The position numbers and the translations under genes were made by a program. DNA of 64,000 nt from Dialister hominis (GTDB taxonomy: Bacteria > Bacillota > Negativicutes > Veillonellales > Dialisteraceae): assembly GCF_007164725.1 (NCBI RefSeq), contig NZ_AP019697.1, positions 239,501 through 303,500 on the forward strand, given 5' to 3'. Below the pieces are notes generated by a model, which did not search any database, had not been told where the DNA came from, and was given only the letters and a program-made list of their open reading frames with translations. Positions 26,120 through 36,273 of this stretch are shown one piece after another (position 1 is the stretch's first letter; every line of letters starts with the position of its first letter).

Positions 26120-26148
26120 TTGCATCACGTAATTCCGGATGGTATGAT
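26120..26148 (+). promoter_or_regulatory. CRISPR leader promoter
   Basis: TTGCAT (26120-26125), spacer of exactly 17, TATGAT (26143-26148), 31 bases before the first repeat. This is the leader end; new spacers should enter at 26208. Confidence 0.75.
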
Positions 26149-26659
26149 AGAATCTAAGAAATCTCTATGCACATGCATAGATCACTGCCGCATAGGCAGC
26201 TTAGAAATGTTCTGGATTACAGCATTTTTCTGCCGCTCTGATCACTGCCGCATAGGCAGCTTAGAAATCAATCCTGTCCGCCGGAATGAAAATCATGGGG
26301 ATCACTGCCGCATAGGCAGCTTAGAAAATGCACTGATGAAAAAGCAGAGTATTGGTTCCGATCACTGCCGCATAGGCAGCTTAGAAAGAACATGAAAAAG
26401 CTTATATCTTTATCATAGTGATCACTGCCGCATAGGCAGCTTAGAAATTTTTTCGTAGTGCACACTGAATCGCGAAGGAGATCACTGCCGCATAGGCAGC
26501 TTAGAAATCAATAGACACACCCTATACATTATTTACAGGGATCACTGCCGCATAGGCAGCTTAGAAATAATGATACAAATAATAAATAACAGAAGCTTTG
26601 ATCACTGCCGCATAGGCAGCTTAGAAAAGGTTTGTTTCTGTTGCATTACCTGCATTTAC

Positions 26660-28706
26660 GATCACTGCCGCATAGGCAGCTTAGAAAGTCTTCATCAGGC
26701 TCCGAAGAAAAATTTACAAAGATCACTGCCGCATAGGCAGCTTAGAAATTTCTGACACTAAACGTGCCATTGATTCATAAGATCACTGCCGCATAGGCAG
26801 CTTAGAAAATTGAAATTCACCTCACCAGATATATACAATAGATCACTGCCGCATAGGCAGCTTAGAAACCGCCATCTGGCAGCGCACAGGACACGACGGG
26901 GATCACTGCCGCATAGGCAGCTTAGAAAATTCACCGCCTTTCGAAAAAAATTTCAAAAAAGATCACTGCCGCATAGGCAGCTTAGAAAAACATCTGACGC
27001 TGATTTGAAAGAAATGCCAAGATCACTGCCGCATAGGCAGCTTAGAAATACCCTTGTCGTTTTCATCACTGGCCTCCTGCCGATCACTGCCGCATAGGCA
27101 GCTTAGAAATAATGACGGCTACAGCCCATCCGCCGGTGACTGATCACTGCCGCATAGGCAGCTTAGAAATACAAAATGGACTACCAAAGTCAATTTTATT
27201 TGATCACTGCCGCATAGGCAGCTTAGAAACAAACTTGAGGAGGCCAGGGAAGCCATCGAGGGATCACTGCCGCATAGGCAGCTTAGAAAGTCTTCATCAG
27301 GCTCCGAAGAAAAATTTACAAAGATCACTGCCGCATAGGCAGCTTAGAAATTTCTGACACTAAACGTGCCATTGATTCATAAGATCACTGCCGCATAGGC
27401 AGCTTAGAAAATTGAAATTCACCTCACCAGATATATACAATAGATCACTGCCGCATAGGCAGCTTAGAAACCGCCATCTGGCAGCGCACAGGACACGACG
27501 GGGATCACTGCCGCATAGGCAGCTTAGAAAATTCACCGCCTTTCGAAAAAAATTTCAAAAAAGATCACTGCCGCATAGGCAGCTTAGAAACGAAGAGTAA
27601 AATCAGAAAGGATGATTCAAAAGATCACTGCCGCATAGGCAGCTTAGAAATACCCTTGTCGTTTTCATCACTGGCCTCCTGCCGATCACTGCCGCATAGG
27701 CAGCTTAGAAATAATGACGGCTACAGCCCATCCGCCGGTGACTGATCACTGCCGCATAGGCAGCTTAGAAATACAAAATGGACTACCAAAGTCAATTTTA
27801 TTTGATCACTGCCGCATAGGCAGCTTAGAAACAAACTTGAGGAGGCCAGGGAAGCCATCGAGGGATCACTGCCGCATAGGCAGCTTAGAAAGTCTTCATC
27901 AGGCTCCGAAGAAAAATTTACAAAGATCACTGCCGCATAGGCAGCTTAGAAATTTCTGACACTAAACGTGCCATTGATTCATAAGATCACTGCCGCATAG
28001 GCAGCTTAGAAAATTGAAATTCACCTCACCAGATATATACAATAGATCACTGCCGCATAGGCAGCTTAGAAACCGCCATCTGGCAGCGCACAGGACACGA
28101 CGGGGATCACTGCCGCATAGGCAGCTTAGAAAATTCACCGCCTTTCGAAAAAAATTTCAAAAAAGATCACTGCCGCATAGGCAGCTTAGAAACGAAGAGT
28201 AAAATCAGAAAGGATGATTCAAAAGATCACTGCCGCATAGGCAGCTTAGAAATACCCTTGTCGTTTTCATCACTGGCCTCCTGCCGATCACTGCCGCATA
28301 GGCAGCTTAGAAATAATGACGGCTACAGCCCATCCGCCGGTGACTGATCACTGCCGCATAGGCAGCTTAGAAATACAAAATGGACTACCAAAGTCAATTT
28401 TATTTGATCACTGCCGCATAGGCAGCTTAGAAACAAACTTGAGGAGGCCAGGGAAGCCATCGAGGGATCACTGCCGCATAGGCAGCTTAGAAAGTCTTCA
28501 TCAGGCTCCGAAGAAAAATTTACAAAGATCACTGCCGCATAGGCAGCTTAGAAATTTCTGACACTAAACGTGCCATTGATTCATAAGATCACTGCCGCAT
28601 AGGCAGCTTAGAAAATTGAAATTCACCTCACCAGATATATACAATAGATCACTGCCGCATAGGCAGCTTAGAAACCGCCATCTGGCAGCGCACAGGACAC
28701 GACGGG
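26660..28706 (+). repeat. Tandem amplification of a 10-spacer block inside the array
   Basis: A 602-bp block (ten repeat-spacer units) starts at 26660, 27262 and 27864 and is followed by a partial fourth copy of four units from 28466 to 28706. The copies are the same spacers in the same order, except that the sixth spacer of copy 1 (AACATCTGACGCTG...) is replaced in copies 2 and 3 by CGAAGAGTAAAATC.... Confidence 0.93.
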
Positions 28707-31592
28707 GATCACTGCCGCATAGGCAGCTTAGAAATATCCGCATCCTTTTATGCGATGAAGTAGACCGATCACTGCCGCATAGGCAGCTTAGAAATACGAC
28801 GCCCAGGATGGCACAAAGCGGTATGTGATCACTGCCGCATAGGCAGCTTAGAAAGGCTTTGTATGGTTCTTCTGTGCAGGCAGAAGGATCACTGCCGCAT
28901 AGGCAGCTTAGAAATAAAGAAACCTTCATTTCATTCCATTCCAGATTGATCACTGCCGCATAGGCAGCTTAGAAATAAGAAGGATTCCTGCCTCTACACG
29001 AAGCCTTGATCACTGCCGCATAGGCAGCTTAGAAAAATTTCCTGAAAATCAAGTCCATCATTCAGCAGATCACTGCCGCATAGGCAGCTTAGAAAGCTCC
29101 TTGCGAGTTCCTGCAGATCCTGTCCTTCGATCACTGCCGCATAGGCAGCTTAGAAAATTTACCTACACTTTAGGAAGCGGCCGTATGGGATCACTGCCGC
29201 ATAGGCAGCTTAGAAAATCTGAACTTAATTTTACTCCGACAGCAGTTCGATCACTGCCGCATAGGCAGCTTAGAAATGCGAAATGCTGCCGTTAAGTCTA
29301 CAGTAGTTGATCACTGCCGCATAGGCAGCTTAGAAATCACTATACTAAAAAACAATCGGTTATCTGTTGATCACTGCCGCATAGGCAGCTTAGAAATGAA
29401 AGCTTCTGCAAATCTTTGAGATTGAGTTGATCACTGCCGCATAGGCAGCTTAGAAATTTATGCTTGTATTGTATCACAGTAATTTTTGGATCACTGCCGC
29501 ATAGGCAGCTTAGAAAACACAAACCCATACTTTTCAGATTTCTGTACTGATCACTGCCGCATAGGCAGCTTAGAAATGGAATACAGCGCCGCGGACACCA
29601 AAGAAAAAGATCACTGCCGCATAGGCAGCTTAGAAAATTACCAGGGAGGATTTCTGGCCGTGGAAAACGATCACTGCCGCATAGGCAGCTTAGAAAGCCG
29701 ATACGCCCCCGGCTGTCACATACTATGTGATCACTGCCGCATAGGCAGCTTAGAAATGGACGGCTACGGACCGGCTACGACATGTGAGGATCACTGCCGC
29801 ATAGGCAGCTTAGAAAATTTGGTAGAAATTTGGTAGAAGTTTGGTAGAGATCACTGCCGCATAGGCAGCTTAGAAAGCAGTCATTGAACATGACAGTCAA
29901 TAATAACAGATCACTGCCGCATAGGCAGCTTAGAAATGCGTACTGCCTCATAACTTCCACCCCCTTTAGATCACTGCCGCATAGGCAGCTTAGAAAACAT
30001 TTTCTCACACACCGGCGAAACTTCAACTGATCACTGCCGCATAGGCAGCTTAGAAATAAATTGGCGTTAGCTGCTACCTAAATTGGCGGATCACTGCCGC
30101 ATAGGCAGCTTAGAAAAGACACACACCGGATTACAATATTTAATTTTCGATCACTGCCGCATAGGCAGCTTAGAAAAATAATAAAAAGCAAGTGCGCTAT
30201 TCTGTCCAGGATCACTGCCGCATAGGCAGCTTAGAAAATATACTTTGGGAAATATAGATAGCAGAAAGCGATCACTGCCGCATAGGCAGCTTAGAAAAGT
30301 TCACGAAAGCATAACCGGCACCGTTTAACGATCACTGCCGCATAGGCAGCTTAGAAAGACTATCACATAGCACAATGTGATATTAAAAGGATCACTGCCG
30401 CATAGGCAGCTTAGAAATTATAAAGGGCCTCCGCGCAGCTCCGGATTTCGATCACTGCCGCATAGGCAGCTTAGAAAAACCCAGCGCAGCCGCATGCGTA
30501 GAAAATCAAGATCACTGCCGCATAGGCAGCTTAGAAATGTACCCTTTGTCATTGGCCGCATCGGCTATAGATCACTGCCGCATAGGCAGCTTAGAAATCC
30601 GATGAATGGTCAAACGGGTTGCAATCATGGATCACTGCCGCATAGGCAGCTTAGAAATTTGGCCACTGTTCTGCGGTAAGAGTTTTCATGATCACTGCCG
30701 CATAGGCAGCTTAGAAATTGGGAAAGCAGGCTGACAGCAATGTTGTAAAGATCACTGCCGCATAGGCAGCTTAGAAAAGGAGCCTCGTGGCGTGGGTGTG
30801 CCGGAAAGTGATCACTGCCGCATAGGCAGCTTAGAAATGCAGGCTGATACGGCCATAAATAAGCAGGTCGATCACTGCCGCATAGGCAGCTTAGAAACGG
30901 ACAAAGACGGCGCCTATAGGTTTGTGCCGGATCACTGCCGCATAGGCAGCTTAGAAAAATACAAGCGCCAGCGGACTGCTTAACAGTTCGATCACTGCCG
31001 CATAGGCAGCTTAGAAAACGGTCTTGGGGCTCAATCCATACAAGAGTGCGATCACTGCCGCATAGGCAGCTTAGAAATTTCGGAGAATTTCATTTCCCTT
31101 CTGTGTCAGGATCACTGCCGCATAGGCAGCTTAGAAAATCAAATACACTTAAAATCATGTGATACTCGGGATCACTGCCGCATAGGCAGCTTAGAAAAAA
31201 GGCATCAATTCTGTTACTACCACGCAGACGATCACTGCCGCATAGGCAGCTTAGAAAGACACCAGCAGAAATTCGTGAGGCCGCAGAGTGATCACTGCCG
31301 CATAGGCAGCTTAGAAAATGCATGGTAGACCGCAGAGAAGGTGACCTCCCGATCACTGCCGCATAGGCAGCTTAGAAAATGGCATGAAAGAGCTGAACAT
31401 GCACCATACGGATCACTGCCGCATAGGCAGCTTAGAAATTATCAAGCAAAAACACTGGCAGGAGGCCAATGATCACTGCCGCATAGGCAGCTTAGAAATA
31501 TAAAAAGTCGGATGTTATTCATGATTCTATTGATCACTGCCGCATAGGCAGCTTAGAAACACATGTGCCCGCGGCCGCCCGGGTTCGTTGCG

Positions 31593-31954
31593 GATCACTG
31601 CCGCATAGGCAGCTTAGAAACTGTCTGCATTGCGCAGGCGGCCCTTGAATCAGATCACTGCCGCATAGGCAGCTTAGAAACGCGTGTGCTCAAATCCGCT
31701 GGAATCATATCCCGATCACTGCCGCATAGGCAGCTTAGAAATGGCAATAAACAAATAATGATAATAATAACAGGATCACTGCCGCATAGGCAGCTTAGAA
31801 ACTGTCTGCATTGCGCAGGCGGCCCTTGAATCAGATCACTGCCGCATAGGCAGCTTAGAAACGCGTGTGCTCAAATCCGCTGGAATCATATCCCGATCAC
31901 TGCCGCATAGGCAGCTTAGAAATGGCAATAAACAAATAATGATAATAATAACAG
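31593..31954 (+). repeat. Tandem duplication of three spacers
   Basis: A 181-bp unit of three repeat-spacers occurs twice in a row (31593-31773 and 31774-31954). The spacers begin CTGTCTGCATTGCG, CGCGTGTGCTCAAA and TGGCAATAAACAAA. Confidence 0.92.
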
Positions 31955-33518
31955 GATCACTGCCGCATAGGCAGCTTAGAAAATAACTTCTCCCACACCG
32001 GCGCGCTTTCGACAGATCACTGCCGCATAGGCAGCTTAGAAATCAAAAAAGTACGCCGGGGGCAGGGAAACGCGGATCACTGCCGCATAGGCAGCTTAGA
32101 AAATGTAAGACTGCCATGCCTTGTTCACCTTATCGATCACTGCCGCATAGGCAGCTTAGAAAATCAAGTGTGACGGCGATGGAACCGCTATTCCGATCAC
32201 TGCCGCATAGGCAGCTTAGAAATTTCATGGATTTGCGAATGTTGCCGGACTCTAGATCACTGCCGCATAGGCAGCTTAGAAATTCCTGCCTGCATCGTTT
32301 CCGGGATGTGTATAGATCACTGCCGCATAGGCAGCTTAGAAATGCAATGATGATGCAGATTGCAATGACTCCGAGATCACTGCCGCATAGGCAGCTTAGA
32401 AATGTATTCTACGGTGATTACTCCGGCCTCTACGTGATCACTGCCGCATAGGCAGCTTAGAAAATAACCGGCATGTACGATATAGATAAATTGCTGATCA
32501 CTGCCGCATAGGCAGCTTAGAAACAGTTGACATAAAAGACTATGAAACGGATTTTGATCACTGCCGCATAGGCAGCTTAGAAATTATCTCTGATACCATA
32601 ACAAATCATATCAACGATCACTGCCGCATAGGCAGCTTAGAAATGTTTTGGAAGTCCCAGACACGCCAATCATCTGATCACTGCCGCATAGGCAGCTTAG
32701 AAATAAAGATAGTTTAGGTGCTACCTAAAGATATAGATCACTGCCGCATAGGCAGCTTAGAAAGCGTGCCATCTCACCACTCCTTTATTGTGTACGATCA
32801 CTGCCGCATAGGCAGCTTAGAAACACCTGACGCCTTTATCCCTCATTGCCTGCCTGATCACTGCCGCATAGGCAGCTTAGAAAACGGACATGAACAACTC
32901 CTGCGCCGCCTTTGTGATCACTGCCGCATAGGCAGCTTAGAAACCTTTCAAATAAGGTTCATGTAGTCTTCTTTGGATCACTGCCGCATAGGCAGCTTAG
33001 AAAATAATGCGGTAATGTCTCCATTCTGGTTCCGCGATCACTGCCGCATAGGCAGCTTAGAAACATGTTCCATAGCCGTCTTTCTCAAAGTCCTTGATCA
33101 CTGCCGCATAGGCAGCTTAGAAATCGAACGCACCTTTTCAACCGTTCGGCTTTTCGATCACTGCCGCATAGGCAGCTTAGAAACTGGAGGATGCCATTCG
33201 TGATTGGTGCGTACTGGATCACTGCCGCATAGGCAGCTTAGAAAGTCAGGTCCGGCGTGAGATCGGACGGAAGAAAAGATCACTGCCGCATAGGCAGCTT
33301 AGAAACTATTTACAAGGTCATCACGGGTGACGAGAATGATCACTGCCGCATAGGCAGCTTAGAAATGCATGGTGCGATACACCAGTTCTTCCATGCAGGA
33401 TCACTGCCGCATAGGCAGCTTAGAAATCCTTCACATGAATCACAATCAGCTGGCCGGGGATCACTGCCGCATAGGCAGCTTAGAAAACGTGAGATTTCCT
33501 TTTCTCCACGTGCGATTC

Positions 33519-33546
33519 AATCATTGCCGAGACAACAGAAAAACCA
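33519..33546 (+). repeat. Degenerate terminal CRISPR repeat
   Basis: Exactly 32 bases after the last intact repeat stands AATCATTGCCGAGACAACAG, which keeps 9 of the first 11 bases of the repeat but has lost the hairpin. This is the usual decay at the trailer end of an array. Confidence 0.6.
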
Positions 33547-33651
33547 TACAACCAGCCTGACGGCTGTACGAACTACAACTCATCCGACGGCTCCGCCGCC
33601 ACCTTCCCTAAAGGGCAAGGTCAAAACCACTTAAACCTCGCTTCGCTCGAG
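33540..33651 (-). repeat. Dispersed intergenic repeat, copy 5
   Basis: Read on the minus strand: GAGCGAAGCGAGGTTTAAG, a CCC-TTTA-GGG hairpin, GGTGGCGGCGG, then GGTTGTATGG. It abuts the trailer end of the CRISPR array. Most of the gap from 33547 to 33881 is this copy, the repeat-like site after it, and AT-rich sequence. Confidence 0.55.
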
Positions 33652-33659
33652 AAAAACAG

Positions 33660-33680
33660 CACTGCCGCACAGGCAGCTCA
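33660..33680 (+). repeat. Second sequence resembling the CRISPR repeat core
   Basis: CACTGCCGCACAGGCAGC plus TCA matches 19 of 21 bases of the repeat core and keeps the hairpin. It lies 113 bases beyond the decayed terminal repeat, past a dispersed repeat, and lacks the handle sequence. Confidence 0.45.
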
Positions 33681-33881
33681 TGTTTCTCTTTGAAAGGTTC
33701 ACTTTGCTGAATCTTTCTTTTTTTATTTCTTTTTTGACGTTTCTTCAAAAAAATCTTTTGTTAGGCTCTTGAAGTAGACAGGATTTGTCATTGTAAAAAT
33801 TATACTGATAGTAGAGGGGAGAGTGGGTGTCTGGGATGCGGGAAGGCATCCCATAGATGTGTCTGCTGGAATGGAGTGAGC

Positions 33882-34994
33882 ATGATGGATTCGGTGGGAA
33901 GGATTACTCTGGCTGCCAGGAAGGGGCGGGGGAAGGATGCGGCGAAGGAGGTTTATATCGCTGCGTTTCCGGTCCTTCGCGCGCGTTTCTTTGAACGGTG
34001 CAAGGCGGCGCATATGACGGGGAATGCTGTCATGAACAGGATGGCGGAGGAGTACTTGTCGGATCTTGCGGCCGGGCGGGACCGGTCGCGTGAGCTTTTG
34101 TCACTGGTGGAAGGAGTGAAGGAAAGGATGGAGCAGCAGGGGGCGTCGGGTTCGCTTTTGACGGAGCGTTTCATTGCGCGTGTGCCAGCTTCGGTGAAGG
34201 ATCGTCTGGCAGAGAACTGCGAGCATTACGGATGCTCGGTGAATGCGATGCTGAATGCTTTCATGTGCTGGTATGCGGTGAAGGGGGAGACTCTTTCGAA
34301 GGATACGAAGGAAATCCGCGGAGTGGAAAAGGGTGTAGTCACGAGTTTCAAGACTTCGTATGCGCTGAAGAAGAAGTTCATGTACCTTTGCCGGGCCAAT
34401 GGGAGCGATGCGCGCTCGACGATCCTTGCTTTCATCGACGAGTACGGGCGTCATCCGGAGATGGTGGAGTCTGGTCTGCCGGCTCTTTCTTTTGAAATCG
34501 TGAAGGACTGCGCGGCAAGGGTGGAGATGCCTGAGTCTTCTCGTGATCTTCTGAAGGAAACGTGCAGCCAGGCGGGATTTGCGGTATCGAATGTGCTGAC
34601 GGCTTTTATGGCGCTTTATGTGAAGTGGTATGGGAAGGATCATCAGGAAATGATGAAAAAGCTGGACAGCGCTAAGAATCCGTCGTCTTCGGATACGTCG
34701 CAGATGACGTTCTTCATTCTGGAAAGGGACAAGGAGGAGTTCGGGCGGATCTGCAAGGCGATGGGAAGGTCGCAGCGGGAGGTCCTGAATGATCTGGCGG
34801 CGTCGTTCGTGAAGAAGGGAAATGCGGATGGATTCAGCCCCGTCGCCATGGGCAGGGAAGGCTCGGCGATGGCAGCATTCCGCATGAATAAGGAGCTCAA
34901 GCGTGATTTCAAGAAAGCATGCCTGGATCTTTACCTGACGCCGACGGCAGTCCTGAATCATCTGGTGAGAAGGTTCATAGCAGAACACAAGTAA
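33882..34994 (+). CDS. Protein of six tandem ribbon-helix-helix-like modules
   Basis: 370-residue basic protein that I do not recognise as a named family. It contains six related segments of about 36 residues, at roughly 23-60, 96-132, 152-188, 211-248, 275-310 and 330-366. Each has a short strand with alternating residues (for example RFIARVP, MTFFILE, MAAFRMN), a helix with a conserved cysteine (C40, C113, C170, C228, C291, C347), a turn often with Gly and Ser/Thr, and a second helix such as NAMLNAFMCWY or TAVLNHLVRRF. This layout is that of Arc/MetJ ribbon-helix-helix DNA-binding units; six could pair into three intramolecular dimers. ATG at 33882 is chosen because GGAG stands five bases upstream. 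It begins about 400 bases past the CRISPR array and converges with argD. Confidence 0.7.
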   Translation: MMDSVGRITLAARKGRGKDAAKEVYIAAFPVLRARFFERCKAAHMTGNAVMNRMAEEYLSDLAAGRDRSRELLSLVEGVKERMEQQGASGSLLTERFIARVPASVKDRLAENCEHYGCSVNAMLNAFMCWYAVKGETLSKDTKEIRGVEKGVVTSFKTSYALKKKFMYLCRANGSDARSTILAFIDEYGRHPEMVESGLPALSFEIVKDCAARVEMPESSRDLLKETCSQAGFAVSNVLTAFMALYVKWYGKDHQEMMKKLDSAKNPSSSDTSQMTFFILERDKEEFGRICKAMGRSQREVLNDLAASFVKKGNADGFSPVAMGREGSAMAAFRMNKELKRDFKKACLDLYLTPTAVLNHLVRRFIAEHK

Positions 34995-35011
34995 ACCTGT
35001 TTTCCCCTAAG

Positions 35012-35060
35012 CAAAAAGGCTGCGGCGAAATGTGCAATCATTTCGCCACAGTCTTTTTAT
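35012..35060. terminator. Bidirectional terminator between the six-module gene and argD
   Basis: Arms GGCTGCGGCGAAATG and CATTTCGCCACAGTC, loop TGCAAT, A run before and T run after. Member of the shared-loop terminator set. Confidence 0.85.
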
Positions 35061-35077
35061 TATTGTCATTATTGTCT

Positions 35078-36247
35078 TTAGTCTTCTGCGAGAACTTCTT
35101 TCATGATGGAGACTGCTTTTTCAAGGTCTTCTTCAGGAATGTTGAGCGCAGGGAGGAGACGGATTTTTTCTTTCGCTGTCAGTACGACGACACCTTTTTC
35201 AAGGAGTTTGGGAACGATAGTGGAAACGTCTTTTTCTGGCTCGATGCCCCACATGAGGCCCATGCCTGCTACGGATTTGACGCCTTTGGCACCTTCGAAG
35301 CTTTCTTTGATGAATTTGCCTTTTTCAGCGACGGAATCAAGGAGCTTGTCATCGATGTGATCAAGGATGGCGAGGGCGCCTGCGCAGACGATCGGGTTGC
35401 CGCCGAAGGTGGAGCCGTGGGTGCCGCTGGAGAGGACGTCCTTTGTCTTTTCGCCGAAGAGGGTAGCTCCGATCGGAAGGCCGCCGCCCAGGCCTTTGGC
35501 AGTGGAGATGATGTCCGGGGTGACGTCGTAGTTCATGTAGCCGTAGAGTTTTCCTGTACGGCCATTTCCTGTCTGTACTTCGTCGACGACGAGGAGGATG
35601 TCATGTTCCTTGGCATAAGCGCCGACGCCTTCGAAGAAGTCTTTATCGAGGGGATGGACGCCGCCTTCGCCCTGGATAGGTTCTACCATGACGGCGCAGA
35701 TTTCCGGATGGGCTTCGCAGAGTTTGATGAAGGCATCGAGGTCATTGGCCGGTGTGTAGAGGAATCCTTCTGTCAGGGGGAAGAAGTTCTGATGGAATAC
35801 GTCCTGGCCGGTTGCAGCGAGGGTGGTGATGGTACGGCCGTGGAAGCTGTTGATCAGGGTGACGATGGTGGTTCTGTCCTTGCCGTACTTGTCGATGGAG
35901 TATTTTCTGGCTCCCTTGATGGCGCATTCATTGGCTTCAGCGCCGGAGTTGGAGAAGAATACGTCCTTCATGCCTGTCTTTTCGCAGAGCGCCTGTGCCA
36001 GGTCTGTCTGGGGCATGGTGTAGAAAAGGTTGGATACATGGTTCAGGGTATGGAGCTGCTTGGTGACGGCTTCGATCCAGGGTTCATAGGAAATGCCGAG
36101 GACGTCGACGCCGATGCCGGTGCCCATGTCGATGTATTCTTTGCCTTTGTCGTCATAGAGGTGGGATCCTTCTCCCTTGACGAAGCATACGGGGTATCTG
36201 TTGTAAGTGTGGGTGATGTAGGTCTTGTCTTTTTCAAATGTATTCAT
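35078..36247 (-). CDS. argD: Acetylornithine aminotransferase
   Basis: 389-residue class III PLP aminotransferase that converts N-acetylglutamate semialdehyde to N-acetylornithine in arginine synthesis. Motifs: FFSNSGAEANECAIKGARKY, NSFHGRT, the Asp of LLVVDEVQTGNGRTGK, the PLP lysine in STAKGLGGGLPIGA, and GSTFGGNP. The start is set at 36247, behind AAAAGGAGCC, 27 bases after argB. Last gene of a minus-strand arginine operon (M20 amidohydrolase, argF, argC, argB, argD). Confidence 0.92.
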   Translation of the reverse strand: MNTFEKDKTYITHTYNRYPVCFVKGEGSHLYDDKGKEYIDMGTGIGVDVLGISYEPWIEAVTKQLHTLNHVSNLFYTMPQTDLAQALCEKTGMKDVFFSNSGAEANECAIKGARKYSIDKYGKDRTTIVTLINSFHGRTITTLAATGQDVFHQNFFPLTEGFLYTPANDLDAFIKLCEAHPEICAVMVEPIQGEGGVHPLDKDFFEGVGAYAKEHDILLVVDEVQTGNGRTGKLYGYMNYDVTPDIISTAKGLGGGLPIGATLFGEKTKDVLSSGTHGSTFGGNPIVCAGALAILDHIDDKLLDSVAEKGKFIKESFEGAKGVKSVAGMGLMWGIEPEKDVSTIVPKLLEKGVVVLTAKEKIRLLPALNIPEEDLEKAVSIMKEVLAED

Positions 36248-36273
36248 GGGTCTGGCTCCTTTTCTGTATTCGA

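Larger units (their letters stand above)
26180..33486 (+). CRISPR. Type I-F CRISPR array, about 122 repeats
   Basis: Repeat of 28 bases, first copy 26180-26207, last intact copy 33459-33486. Its core CACTGCCGCATAGGCAGC forms a hairpin, and its end CTTAGAAA is the 8-base crRNA handle; it is close to the Pseudomonas type I-F repeat. Spacers are 32 bases, with about nineteen of 33. By my count 122 intact repeats, 121 spacers between them and one more before a decayed terminal repeat; roughly 96 spacers are distinct because of internal duplications. All intact repeats I compared are identical, which suggests an active, maintained array. Reading frames that cross the array are produced by the repeat and are not genes. 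Confidence 0.98.

Noticed and set aside
26120-33634. Many open frames of 60-130 codons on both strands with repeated peptides such as DHCRIGSLE, SLPHRQLRN or FLSCLCGSD.
   Set aside because: They are translations of the 28-base CRISPR repeat; frames stay open only because the repeat has no stop in those phases. No ribosome sites.
33723-34013. A 96-codon frame on the minus strand just before the six-module gene.
   Set aside because: It overlaps the start of the better supported gene, has an Arg/Pro-rich shadow-like composition and no ribosome site.
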